Numbered from the stretch's first letter, positions 18,001 through 25,472 are shown. The stretch is 64,000 nucleotides of DNA from Leucobacter exalbidus (GCF_017834145.1 NZ_JAFIDA010000001.1:310001-374000), one strand, 5' to 3'. Notes: generated by a model from the letters alone, not told the origin. A program made the numbers and translations.

Positions 18001-18313
18001 AGGAAACCAGAGTCTCCTGAAACAGGGGAGTACCGCCCAGCTTGGTCTCGCCGTTCTTGTCAACGTAGGTGCGCTGACGGAAGGTACCGCGCTGCTCGCC
18101 GGTCTCCGGGTCGCGGTGCTCCATCCATGCAGTGAACTCAACAGAATTCAGGGTGCTCAGTTCAACACCAGCGTCACCGATGATGCCGTACTGGATGGCA
18201 CGCTCTCCGCCTTCGGAGTAGTACTCATCGAGGCGTGCGGCACCGGTTTCAAGCAGGTATGCGGAAGCAGCCGCGGAGGAACCGCGAAATGCTTTGAAGC
18301 CGCCCTTGCTCAT
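15011..18313 (-). CDS. MOBF-family conjugative relaxase-helicase (TraA/TrwC-like)
   Basis: 1100 aa from the ATG at 18311-18313 (MSKGGFKAF); the frame extends upstream to 18364 without need. Candidate nicking tyrosines are Y19 and the Y31-Y32 pair. The histidine triad lies in HRTSRADDPHWHRHV (H176, H178, H180). A RecD-like helicase domain follows with Walker A EGAAGAGKTT near residue 475, Walker B VLVVDECGMLD, and later VTAHGAQGMT and ALTRGRHANV. The C-terminal about 150 residues are Gln/Thr-rich and basic. The enzyme nicks oriT and unwinds the transferred strand. A 29-bp promoter-like repeat lies upstream, and a hairpin-rich non-coding region at 18420-18750 is a candidate oriT. Confidence 0.9.
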   Translation of the reverse strand: MSKGGFKAFRGSSAAASAYLLETGAARLDEYYSEGGERAIQYGIIGDAGVELSTLNSVEFTAWMEHRDPETGEQRGTFRQRTYVDKNGETKLGGTPLFQETLVSSSKSLSLAAAADPRIADALDAAQARAALAGVEALQEHAVTRIGPKGAQYQAKLERMEFTSVQHRTSRADDPHWHRHVQITPKAFAEGKWRSIDGATLYRLSGRMHAAADLSMSADVPLREAIAEAGYTWIPGEGGGKIVEFEHLVDDFSSRRDQVAENREALETRWRAEHVGKEPGPKQLRAWDQLGWSHQRPAKSVKGDVTSLDADGLAQGLEDVVGQNTDHFVAGQSADQISPTVIAMTALDDLSQSHSAWSAAELNAAIDRRIAQTYLLGTDGVPELRTAAFNAAQVEQYSFFDDGVVIEGNRHYTSKAVMATEQDLTDRLTARAQQRGSDGTVFADRGGFTLSDEQVKAAQTITGNHALVVIEGAAGAGKTTMLDAANEQLKIDGRRMVVVSPTKRGALEAGSAIGAEGNSVHSMLYRAGASMHPDTGKWVIPQQWKEQPAEFTIDGDTVLVVDECGMLDQDTARVLHKYVDEAKLGTLVLTGDTKQLAAVGRGGYMARAAELTTVYSDLQDVRRFRTADGQIDTQYADASVVLREREGVDDFYNLLDQRGQVQLGTSEEVIDRVSETVALELIADEESLAIVSTNATAQRVNHAVFERLVAAGVVDDSRVVYGLDEDPIAVGARVATRQNDRDLDVANRQTFTVDRVNQDGRITVKDENGRHRELTAEYVAENVQLAYAVTAHGAQGMTVDTAHTILSDQMDAAGAYVALTRGRHANVLHAVAIDQDDAREQFSQAMARESADTGLEGALKASLQELDGLDVPTQPLAPTQAPVARDRQASGLSDEQMRQAELIAVVRDEHSDGSVDVDFQLASYGQAAQGQKSLRLQEAKTGQRLSAEQYNQLCAASSGRDLEVDPDPLEDFGKRLLSTGGNDVMVEGKHVIAVKGDIQQQQDGNYTVDVVSLQESTAHQLIQKDVLSVQRQSEDKAHKQPAPAQTTQATTDTTETTDAAPAKPLNPAMAKMQAMRQRQNKQNTRLRKEREMDQSQVQSL

Positions 18314-18373
18314 ATCCGTTGCCTGCCTGATAGGCGGTGTCCGGATATGCAGAAACCCGAGCACCTAATGGTG

Positions 18374-18402
18374 TCTATCAAGCGGTCAAGGAGCGCTTCG
18401 GG
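18374..18402 (-). promoter_or_regulatory. 29-bp repeat, candidate minus-strand promoter/operator (copy 2)
   Basis: Exact copy of 12261-12289. The minus-strand TTGACC (revcomp of 18384-18389) lies about 71 bp upstream of the relaxase start, matching the position of copy 1 relative to the membrane operon. Confidence 0.55.
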
Positions 18403-18753
18403 TGCTCTAATTCTACCAGAAATATGGAGGCACTACCCCCGGTAGATTACGTGCTTCCTATTTCCCTTGCTCCATAGGCCTAGCTTGCTCACCAGAAGGC
18501 TGGAACAGCCAAAGGTGAGCTTGTTCCAGCAGAGAGCTAGCTGTAGTTGCTTGTCATATGTGAGCCGTGTGGCGTCTGAGCAGTGAATCCCAACTAGAGC
18601 TCAATGAAGTGCCACCAAGCCCCACAATGACCCTTGCTATTCACACCATGACTTCCCATGAAATGACCCTTGCTATTCATGCAAAGTGGGTGCTGCATGT
18701 AATTCCTAAATGTGTAAGCACCATGCTTGAATCAACACCACCAAGACACAAAA
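18403..18753. other. candidate oriT region of the MOBF system
   Basis: Non-coding. GCTCACC (18487-18493) pairs with GGTGAGC (18514-18520) around an inner GGCT/AGCC. An alternative pairing, TGGAACA (18501-18507) with TGTTCCA (18522-18528), shares the same bases. An 18-bp direct repeat, AATGACCCTTGCTATTCA, occurs at 18626-18643 and 18662-18679 (36-bp period). Overlapping hairpins plus direct repeats beside a relaxase gene are typical of a transfer origin; the nick site cannot be read from sequence alone. Confidence 0.45.
18626..18679. repeat. 18-bp direct repeat pair, 36-bp period
   Basis: Two perfect copies (18626-18643 and 18662-18679) in the non-coding region upstream of the MOBF relaxase gene. 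Confidence 0.7.
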
Positions 18754-18785
18754 GAGCCCACCTACCTTTGCAAGTAAGTGGGCTC
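18754..18785 (-). terminator. hairpin terminator
   Basis: GAGCCCAC (18754-18761) pairs with GTGGGCTC (18778-18785). On the minus strand it is followed by TTTTGTG and ends the MOBP-like relaxase gene. Confidence 0.75.
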
Positions 18786-18813
18786 CTACGGCCAGAGAGT
18801 AATACCAGGGAAC

Positions 18814-21126
18814 CTACTGCACCGAGAGCTGCTGGTCGCTCTCGTGGTTGGGCTGATCAATCTGTGCTGCGTTCTCGTCGATGACTGCCTTCAAATACGC
18901 ACTGCGATCCTCGTCGCTGATGTCGTAGTCACCTGCTGTGAGCTTTGCAACCAACCACTCACGACGCTTATTGGAGCAACGCAGCTCTCGATCGATTTTC
19001 TTGAACCTCGGTGCATGCCTGTCGACGAAGCCGCCAGCGGTCTCAAGACCACTACGCTCCGTCAGGACTGCACGACCTGCGGTGTACTCGGCATCGCGTG
19101 CTTCAAGAAGAGCTACCCGCAACCGCAGCTGCTCGTTGACGGCAGGGTCGAGATAGTCACCGAACTCGTCCAACCACGCCTTGCCGATGCCGCTAGGCAC
19201 ACGGGAGTCATCAAAGTGCTGAGCATCAGCCAGTGCCCTCCAGGCATGCTGTTCCTCGAACTCAGCCATGGCCGTGATGGCACGCTGCTTACGCTGGTTG
19301 GGACGCTGCACCATGCGCAGCAGGGACTCTCGCGGAGCATCAGGTACAGCTGGTTCTTGTTCAACCGGCGCAGCTACAACCGTTCGCGTCAGCTCAACTG
19401 GATCCACCAACTCTGACTCCGCAACAGGTGCGTCGACATGCTCTGGCTGGGGCTCCTCTGCCTCAACGATGACAGCCTCGGGCTTAGCCGGAGCTTCCTG
19501 CTCCACAGGCTCTGGTGAAGGCACCTGTCGAGGACGGCTCGGGTAGAACTTCTCGAGCCAAGACGTGTCGCTTTCAGGTGTGGCATCTTCAACGTCAGCC
19601 AGCAGCTGCGCAAACGTCGGCCCGCCAGCATTCACCTCGTTTTGTGCAGCTTGCTTTCGCTGGGGCTCAAGGGCAACAGGACTCTCGCTAACGACCTCAG
19701 TGCGCTCTGCCGGCTCATCCTCGATCAACTGCTCAGCGGGGCGCTCAGAGGCGGTCCCAGGGCAGCCCTGCTCCTCCCACAGCGTGTCCAGGTACTTTGC
19801 CTCGTCGTAGCTCAGGCCGTGAGCCCTGCGCATGGCCTCACGTTGCCCAGTGCGGAATCGCTTTGACAGACCTACGGCTTGCTCTTCCTTGACGATCATC
19901 AGTTTATCGAGCTGCTCCATGCGCGCCGCGTCAGACAGCTGTGCGAAACGTGCTGGCGGGTTATCCAGAACTGCGCGCACAGCCTTTTGGTGCTCCGCAT
20001 CTTTGCTGGCCCGCAAGGCATCTGCTGCAGCTTTAACGTCTGCCCGTTCGGCGAGACGCTTCTGGGACGCAAGCTCATTCGCTGCGATCTTGGCCTGAGT
20101 GCTGGCCTCGCGTGCAGCCTGACGCTGATCGAAGCGAGCTTGCTGTGCAGCCTGCTGAGCCTCAAAAGCCAACACCTGTGGGGATACCTGTCGCGTCTCG
20201 GCAGCGATCTTGTTCTCCTTTGCGGCCACCAGAATCGCGTTGCGGCTGAAGTCGTTGCTGTGCAGACGTTTGGAGCCGGCTCGTGCGGTGTGAGTGCGAT
20301 CAGCGCCGTCAGTGTAGGTGTACGACCACGTCTTGTTCTTGCCACGCTCATTGAGAACGACAGCGCCGTCATGGGTGAGCAGTTCCCGGAAGGACTCTTC
20401 GCTGGTGGCTTCTGCCTTCGCGTGCTCGACCCGAGCCTTGAGCTCGCCCAACCACCCGTTGGTGCTGCGGGTTGAACGAACAAGCGCCGTGTTGTCATAT
20501 GCGTGCTCTCCGACCAGGAAGTTGAGCCCCTGGCTGTCCAGGCCAGCGCGCACGCTCATGAGCTTGCCCAGCCGAGAGTTGTCGTAGCCGACAGATGCCA
20601 TGAACTGCTCATCGGCCAGCACCGCGTTTGTCGCCTCACGGATGCGGAACACGTTGGACATGGCTGAGCTAAATGGCTTACCGGCGACAACCTTTTCGGT
20701 GACCTGTTTCCCCTTGACGGTGTGCGTCATCTCAGCATCTTCATGGGCGACATTGGAGATCACCCAGTGTGAGTGGACAAGACCAGTCTCGCCATCGATC
20801 TGAGTGCCGACCAGGATCTGACGACCGGGGAAAGTCATCTCAGCAGCGTGCTGCGACACCATGTGGAATTGGTAGACCTGCTCTGGATCTGCAGGATCAA
20901 ACTCTTCCTTGGATGCGCTGATGACGGCAGAGTATGCCTGAACTGTCAGCTTGTCGTTGGGATCGAACCTGTCGCGTGTGTCAGCAAAGTCAGCCTTGGC
21001 CGTGCTGGCCACGCAGCCAATACCTGAGGCGTACATGCACCGGTCGACCTCGGCATCGAGCTTTTCGTTGAGGACGTACCCGATGATCCGGCTGGCCGAG
21101 TCGCTGCTCTGAATAGCGTTGTACAC
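18814..21126 (-). CDS. second relaxase, MOBP/VirD2-like
   Basis: 770 aa if started at the GTG at 21124-21126, seven bases after the MobC stop; an ATG at 21186 gives 20 more residues and would overlap mobC. The N-terminal about 250 residues hold AYSAVISASKEEFDP and FPGRQILVGTQIDGETGLVH followed by SHW, the two-histidine metal motif of relaxases of the MOBP/MOBQ type; a tyrosine lies at residue 2 of the GTG form and another at about 17. The remainder is a long helical region, Ala/Gln/Glu-rich, probably coiled coil. It differs completely from the MOBF enzyme next door. It is coupled to a MobC-like gene. Confidence 0.75.
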   Translation of the reverse strand: MYNAIQSSDSASRIIGYVLNEKLDAEVDRCMYASGIGCVASTAKADFADTRDRFDPNDKLTVQAYSAVISASKEEFDPADPEQVYQFHMVSQHAAEMTFPGRQILVGTQIDGETGLVHSHWVISNVAHEDAEMTHTVKGKQVTEKVVAGKPFSSAMSNVFRIREATNAVLADEQFMASVGYDNSRLGKLMSVRAGLDSQGLNFLVGEHAYDNTALVRSTRSTNGWLGELKARVEHAKAEATSEESFRELLTHDGAVVLNERGKNKTWSYTYTDGADRTHTARAGSKRLHSNDFSRNAILVAAKENKIAAETRQVSPQVLAFEAQQAAQQARFDQRQAAREASTQAKIAANELASQKRLAERADVKAAADALRASKDAEHQKAVRAVLDNPPARFAQLSDAARMEQLDKLMIVKEEQAVGLSKRFRTGQREAMRRAHGLSYDEAKYLDTLWEEQGCPGTASERPAEQLIEDEPAERTEVVSESPVALEPQRKQAAQNEVNAGGPTFAQLLADVEDATPESDTSWLEKFYPSRPRQVPSPEPVEQEAPAKPEAVIVEAEEPQPEHVDAPVAESELVDPVELTRTVVAAPVEQEPAVPDAPRESLLRMVQRPNQRKQRAITAMAEFEEQHAWRALADAQHFDDSRVPSGIGKAWLDEFGDYLDPAVNEQLRLRVALLEARDAEYTAGRAVLTERSGLETAGGFVDRHAPRFKKIDRELRCSNKRREWLVAKLTAGDYDISDEDRSAYLKAVIDENAAQIDQPNHESDQQLSVQ

Positions 21127-21133
21127 GGCTACA

Positions 21134-21652
21134 TCACCACGAGTCGCGGGTGAGTACGTCGCGCAGCTTTCGGGCGCTCTGATCACCCTGTGCGGTAAGC
21201 GTCGCCAGCTGCTGATCGATGCTCGTCAGCAGAGCCACGATTTCACCGTTGTGCACGTTCTCGCCGGACCAATAACGCTTGAGCTGCGGCAGCACATTGT
21301 GGCCCAAACGGTTGAGCGCAACAGTGTTTTGCTCGAGGGACTTCTGCGTAGCTCGAACCTCTCGGCGCACCTCATCAGGAACATCAACACGAACTGCTCG
21401 TGCACCTGCTCGTCCCTTGCCGATGAACTGCAACACAGCAGCAACGACCAAATCAGATCGCTTCATCTCACGACGCTTCGCTGCTTCATCGATCAACACC
21501 AGCTCAGCGACCGCTACGCGTCCACTGATCGGGTACGTAGTAGACCTCTTCGGCTTCGCCTCATCGACCACGGCTGCGCCAACCCTGGCTGCGCCAGGAC
21601 TAACGGTGCTCTCCGTCAGCTTGGGGATGCCCTGCTGCTCCTTCGTCGCCAT
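21134..21652 (-). CDS. MobC-like relaxosome accessory protein
   Basis: 172 aa from the ATG at 21650-21652. Residues about 35-80 (ISGRVAVAELVLIDEAAKRR, then KRSDLVVAAVLQFIG) look like a ribbon-helix-helix. The C-terminal part (LEQNTVALNRLGHNVLPQLK) matches the Asn/Leu-rich helix of MobC proteins that pair with MOBP relaxases. It lies directly upstream of the second relaxase gene with a 7-bp gap. It would bind the hairpin-rich DNA upstream. Confidence 0.75.
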   Translation of the reverse strand: MATKEQQGIPKLTESTVSPGAARVGAAVVDEAKPKRSTTYPISGRVAVAELVLIDEAAKRREMKRSDLVVAAVLQFIGKGRAGARAVRVDVPDEVRREVRATQKSLEQNTVALNRLGHNVLPQLKRYWSGENVHNGEIVALLTSIDQQLATLTAQGDQSARKLRDVLTRDSW

Positions 21653-22027
21653 GGCAATTCCCCTTCACTGTCTTACGACCACCACACCGTGCGATGTCTT
21701 TGATGCTCCGCACCTGCACCCATTGTATCGCCCGGTAACAAACCTGACGAGTAGTGATGGTGTATACAGTTGCTGCGCAACTTACCGGCTGCGCCGGCCA
21801 CCATCACTCTCGATCAGGCCTCACGTCTATTTCGCTCCGCTTCATAGACTCCGGCCCGATACCCGGGGGAAGACAACCCTTCGCGTTGCTACGGGCGACG
21901 CTGGCGCTGCACCATGCATTGCACCCCAGTGCATCCCACGAAGCGGGAGCGGAGGGTACATGTGCAACAGTGCTGCGCCAGCACATGCCAGCCATCGTCG
22001 CTACCGCTGTGTGGCTGGGCATGACAA
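21653..22027. other. hairpin-rich non-coding region, candidate oriT of the MOBP system
   Basis: AGTGATGGTG (21753-21762) and CACCATCACT (21799-21808) form a perfect 10-bp inverted repeat. Inside it lie GTTG-CTGCG-CAAC and CCGG-CTGCG-CCGG hairpins. A further TGCAC/GTGCA repeat lies near 21917-21931. The position, directly upstream of the mobC-relaxase pair, is where MOBP transfer origins lie. It should also contain the mobC promoter. Confidence 0.45.
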
Positions 22028-22055
22028 AACCCCGGCTGCATCTGCAACCGGGGTT
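22028..22055 (-). terminator. hairpin terminator
   Basis: AACCCCGG (22028-22035) pairs with CCGGGGTT (22048-22055). On the minus strand it is followed by TTTTG. It ends the 101-aa gene at 22082. Confidence 0.7.
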
Positions 22056-22081
22056 CGATCTACGCACCGACACCTACGCCA

Positions 22082-22387
22082 TCAGTACTGCGACTCAGCT
22101 TCGTCGAGAGCCTCCTCGACAATAGGAATGACGCTGGCAATAGAGCCGCCATCACGGCTTTCTTTCGCCTTACGGCTGCGTTCCAAGCGCTGGGCCTGCA
22201 GCTCCTGGAACGACTGCTTGTACAGCTGCTTGTAGAGCGCCTCATACTCGTCGCCCTGCAGGATTTCCAGCACCCTGTCAGTGATGCGCTTCTCCTCGTC
22301 AGCCTGCTTCTGCTTGAGCTTGCGCATCTTCTCGCTGTGGGCCTTCTTGGCCAGTTTCATCTCTTCGTCGATGCTGAGCTTGCTCAT
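22082..22387 (-). CDS. coiled-coil protein, 101 aa, unknown
   Basis: Starts at the ATG at 22385-22387 (MSKLSIDEEMKLAKKAH). It is very rich in Lys, Glu and Gln with heptad-like leucines over residues 10-75, so probably a long coiled coil, and ends in an acidic tail. No enzyme motif. It lies between the ParM-side genes and the MOBP module. Function unknown. Confidence 0.55.
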   Translation of the reverse strand: MSKLSIDEEMKLAKKAHSEKMRKLKQKQADEEKRITDRVLEILQGDEYEALYKQLYKQSFQELQAQRLERSRKAKESRDGGSIASVIPIVEEALDEAESQY

Positions 22388-22452
22388 CGTGGTCACTCTC
22401 TCTCTGGTGAGGTGTCGTGCGTGCTGCACGTCTTGTTGTTGTTTGCCCTCGA

Positions 22453-22542
22453 CCCGTAGCGGGAGCGAAAAGGTCGTGGGCTTCTCGGTGCCACCTGAAG
22501 CGGGAGCGAAAGGTGCACCGAAAGAGTCGGTAGCGGGAGCGA
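22453..22542. repeat. three copies of AGCGGGAGCGAA
   Basis: The 12-mer occurs three times (about 22457, 22499 and 22531) at spacings of about 42 and 32 bp in the gap between the genes at 22387 and 22593. A related AGCGGGAGCGGA sits near 21943. The function is unknown; protein-binding site or RNA element are both possible. Confidence 0.55.
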
Positions 22543-22592
22543 ACGAGGCGGGCTACACGCGCTGTGCGGCCCGCCTGGCTGCCACTGCTGAG

Positions 22593-23180
22593 CTAGGAAG
22601 CCTGAGCCCGCTCTGGGCCCCAGATGGGTGCTTCAAACGATTCGGGTCCGTACTTGCGTGCCTGCCGCATCCGTCGGGTCGCGACCCGTTCAGAGATGTT
22701 CGCTCTGTCCATCAACTGCTTTACAGCGACCTCGACTCCGTGTTCGGCCTGAAGCCAGATCCAGTCGAGCTGAAGACCCTTGGTTTTCAGCGGGAGGCTC
22801 AGGAGAATCAGGTCAGCATCCTGCTCACGCAGCTCGATACTGCCGTCGGGGTTGATGACCGTGTCAGTGGTGCCATCTCCAGATTCGAAAGTGACCGAAT
22901 CATCGGTATCGATGCAGATTTCTCCCTCCGACTGCTTCCGCCAAACGGTGACGGCACCTGCCTCGTTGACGTACAGCTTGCGACCCGATGAGGTGACGAT
23001 CTCGACGAAGCCGTCGCCCGTCAGAGAGATCCGAGTGCTACCTGCGTCCTCTCCACCGTTGCGAACGATGTCAACGGAGTTGAACCCCTCGTAGTACGAA
23101 AAGGGGCCCCAATGATGCACCAGGCGGCCCGGGTCGCTATTGGAAATCGTGGCCAAAGGTGACTGTTCTGAGTTGCTCAT
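22593..23180 (-). CDS. hypothetical protein, 195 aa
   Basis: The ATG at 23178-23180 follows AGGAAC. Residues 25-125 are beta-rich with repeated short strand-turn units (RISLTGDGFVEIVTSSGRKL and similar), and the last about 50 residues are helical and basic with an HTH-like segment (LMDRANISERVATRRMRQAR). Unrecognised. Located downstream of the ParM-like gene but separated from it by a terminator. Confidence 0.6.
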   Translation of the reverse strand: MSNSEQSPLATISNSDPGRLVHHWGPFSYYEGFNSVDIVRNGGEDAGSTRISLTGDGFVEIVTSSGRKLYVNEAGAVTVWRKQSEGEICIDTDDSVTFESGDGTTDTVINPDGSIELREQDADLILLSLPLKTKGLQLDWIWLQAEHGVEVAVKQLMDRANISERVATRRMRQARKYGPESFEAPIWGPERAQAS

Positions 23181-23263
23181 GATTGAGTTCCTATCTGTTG
23201 TTGTTGCAGGTGGCATCTAGCCGCCTGTGTGGATGTGGCGGGCAGGCTGTCTGCCTATGCAGA

Positions 23264-23292
23264 AGCCCCTAGATCCAACAGATCCAGGGGCT
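23264..23292 (-). terminator. hairpin terminator of the par operon
   Basis: AGCCCCTAGATC pairs with GATCCAGGGGCT (one mismatch) just after the end of the minus-strand ParM-like gene at 23307. Confidence 0.7.
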
Positions 23293-23306
23293 CCAGAAGA
23301 CAGCGG

Positions 23307-24557
23307 CTACTTCGCCGCAGCGTCCTTCGCGGCGATGAACAATCCCTCACGATTCAGGTTCCGAGAGAACCCTGCATCGAGGTACATCACCGGTACGAAA
23401 CTGCCGGGCTTGGTACGCGAGATCGTCTCCTGCAGGACAGGGTAAAGGTGTTCGCGGATGGCACCGGAGCCGCCACCGTAGACGTACAAAACCTGCGCCG
23501 ACGACGCTGTGCGCAGCGACTCCGCGAGGTGCTTTGCAACCTCTGAAACGAAGAGCTTTACTTCGGTGTCGACGTAACCCTTGACGTGTGCGTGACGCTG
23601 CTTATCCAGCCGGTTCGGGGTAGCCAAAAGGTACTCAGCAAGGTGCTTCCGTGAGGAGAAAGCCGTCCCTTCGCCGGCCGATGTCATGGCATCCAAAGCG
23701 TCCTGCAGCACCGAGCCGTAGCCGCGGTCAAAGCTGCGTGAGGCGTTGTCGTTGAACACCGCGTCAGTGCCCTGTGTGGCGATAAAACCAGTCGTTCCGT
23801 CACCGATGTCGATGCCGATAGCGCCCTTGGCCTCAGCAATATCTGAGGCTTCGATGCCCACCAAAGCCGTCGCATGTGCGTCGTTGTGGGTGCGGGCCTC
23901 ATCGAGCATGTACTGGATCAGGGACTCGCCGTGAGCAGCGATCGCTGACTGTGCTGATGCGCCCTCGGCATTCACGATGACCTCAGCGAACGTGATATTC
24001 ACCCGTACCTTGGTCTCGAAGTTCTCGATGATTACGGTGTGTGCCTGCTCATGTGCGAGCAGCTCGTCGGCATAAGTACCGCGGTGACGCAGGTACTCAT
24101 GAACGGGCAGTGCCAGCGCTACCGTGGCGCTCACATCCAGCTCGTCAGTGGGGAGAATCCCCTCAGCCGAGACGTAATCCTTCAGCGCCTTGGCGGCGAT
24201 GGTGCCCAAGACCAGCACCTTGGAGAGCTGCTGCTGCGCCTTCGACGCACCGCTGACGGTGTCGAACTCCTCGATGGCTCCCTTGGAGTCAAGGGCGGAC
24301 GTGCCAAAGAGACGTCGGTGCTGATCTGAGACAAGAGGCGTCTCGAAGCGGGCGTCCAAACGGTTGTAGAAAGACACATCTGAATTGAAGACAGTTGCAA
24401 CCTCGCTGTCAGGCGTCGGGTTCTGCTTGTCGTGAGTCACGATGCGTACCAGTGAGGGCATGTCCACTTCATCAGTGCGCTCTGACGTGACGTCCTTCAG
24501 TACAGCCTTGGTGTATCCGTTGCCGATGTCAGCTCCGGCGATGATATTTACAGTCAT
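23307..24557 (-). CDS. ParM/Alp-type actin-like partition ATPase
   Basis: 416 aa from the ATG at 24555-24557 with AAGGAT upstream. Actin-fold nucleotide motifs are present: phosphate-1 GADIGNGYTK at residues 8-17, phosphate-2 GIDIGDGTTGF near residue 245, and the adenosine motif VYGGGSGAIREHL near residue 360. Such proteins form filaments that push plasmid copies apart. It follows an RHH gene that would be the DNA-binding partner, with an autoregulatory-looking promoter. In the classical order parM precedes parR; here the small gene comes first. Confidence 0.85.
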   Translation of the reverse strand: MTVNIIAGADIGNGYTKAVLKDVTSERTDEVDMPSLVRIVTHDKQNPTPDSEVATVFNSDVSFYNRLDARFETPLVSDQHRRLFGTSALDSKGAIEEFDTVSGASKAQQQLSKVLVLGTIAAKALKDYVSAEGILPTDELDVSATVALALPVHEYLRHRGTYADELLAHEQAHTVIIENFETKVRVNITFAEVIVNAEGASAQSAIAAHGESLIQYMLDEARTHNDAHATALVGIEASDIAEAKGAIGIDIGDGTTGFIATQGTDAVFNDNASRSFDRGYGSVLQDALDAMTSAGEGTAFSSRKHLAEYLLATPNRLDKQRHAHVKGYVDTEVKLFVSEVAKHLAESLRTASSAQVLYVYGGGSGAIREHLYPVLQETISRTKPGSFVPVMYLDAGFSRNLNREGLFIAAKDAAAK

Positions 24558-24595
24558 GATCTAGATCCTTTTTGCTTGAAATGGTCAGTGCTAGG

Positions 24596-24958
24596 TCAGC
24601 GACTGAAAGGGAAATCAGCTGGCGGAGCACTCTCGGTGCTCTCTTTAGCCGGTGCTGACTTGGAAGTGTCTTCATCCAGCACGGGCTCAGCAGGCTTCGA
24701 GGTCTTTTTAGCTGGAGCTGGCTTCGCCGGAGCCACAACTTGCGCCTCCACAGCCTCAACCTGGCTGCTGTGCTGCACGGCCTCGGGATCAAGGCCACGA
24801 GACATGACCGCGGTGAATGCGTCGGTGCTGCCAAAGCGCTTCACGTAGTCGTTGATCAGAACATGAATCGACATGCTCAAGTTCTTTTGTGCTTCGAGCC
24901 AGCCCGTGACCAGCACATCCTCGCTATCAACAGTGAATCGCTGCTGTGTCTTAGTCAT
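24596..24958 (-). CDS. RHH-type DNA-binding partner of the ParM-like protein (ParR/StbB-like)
   Basis: 120 aa. Residues 7-48 (RFTVDSEDVLVTGWLEAQKN, then LSMSIHVLINDYVKRFG) resemble the beta strand and two helices of ribbon-helix-helix partition proteins. The second half is a disordered Pro/Ala/Lys-Ser linker that ends in a short acidic-hydrophobic tip, suited to binding a filament end. The promoter region upstream has a perfect palindrome over the -35. The assignment as ParR is by context; sequence identity to known ParR is not evident. Confidence 0.65.
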   Translation of the reverse strand: MTKTQQRFTVDSEDVLVTGWLEAQKNLSMSIHVLINDYVKRFGSTDAFTAVMSRGLDPEAVQHSSQVEAVEAQVVAPAKPAPAKKTSKPAEPVLDEDTSKSAPAKESTESAPPADFPFSR

Positions 24959-25033
24959 TTCGTTACTCGTCCCTGCTGCTCAGTGGCAGCCAATGGTTAT
25001 CTTTGGCTAAATCAGTGAAGAAATTAGCTACTT

Positions 25034-25062
25034 TGTATACTTTAATTGTAGATGGTCTACAA
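25034..25062 (-). promoter_or_regulatory. par operon promoter with palindromic operator
   Basis: On the minus strand TTGTAG (revcomp 25057-25062) and TATACA (revcomp 25034-25039) are spaced by 17 bp. TTGTAGA-TGG-TCTACAA at 25046-25062 is a perfect 7+3+7 palindrome that covers the -35, fitting autorepression by the RHH protein. The -10 lies in the TTGTATACTTT motif also found at 12312. Confidence 0.65.
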
Positions 25063-25090
25063 AACATAGGCAAGATGGTGCTAAGAATAG

Positions 25091-25453
25091 CTAGACGAAA
25101 GACATGCTCAGCGTGATCCCGCCAGCCACTGCCAGTGCCTGGAGCACCAGAAGCACCGTTTTGTCGTCAAGGCTGGTCATGACCTCAGCGAGGTCGACAG
25201 GATGGCTGCTGGAGGCTAAGGAGGTTGCAATCCTCAACACACGAGTTTCTCCGCCAGAGAGATAGCCGCCTTCTTCGGCAGCAAGATCAGCGTCGAACCA
25301 GTAATGGCCTTGGTCATCAGAGCGAATCCACGGGCCGCTGAGCAGACGGCCGTTCAACGTAGTGCTCAGGACCTGCACTGCAGCACTCAGAGGCAGTGAC
25401 CCCTCGGCCCAGCGACGCAGGCCGGCTGTCAGGGGAGTGGGGTTGATGTTCAT
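25091..25453 (-). CDS. hypothetical protein, 120 aa, distal to the primase gene
   Basis: Starts at the ATG at 25451-25453, 19 bp after the primase stop, so likely co-transcribed with it. Residues 1-60 read as a compact alpha/beta domain with GPWIRSDDQGHYWFD, and the C-terminal half is helical (VMTSLDDKTVLLVLQALAVA). No recognised family. A role in element replication is only suggested by the operon. Confidence 0.6.
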   Translation of the reverse strand: MNINPTPLTAGLRRWAEGSLPLSAAVQVLSTTLNGRLLSGPWIRSDDQGHYWFDADLAAEEGGYLSGGETRVLRIATSLASSSHPVDLAEVMTSLDDKTVLLVLQALAVAGGITLSMSFV

Positions 25454-25472
25454 GGGTTTCTCCTTGGGTTGG

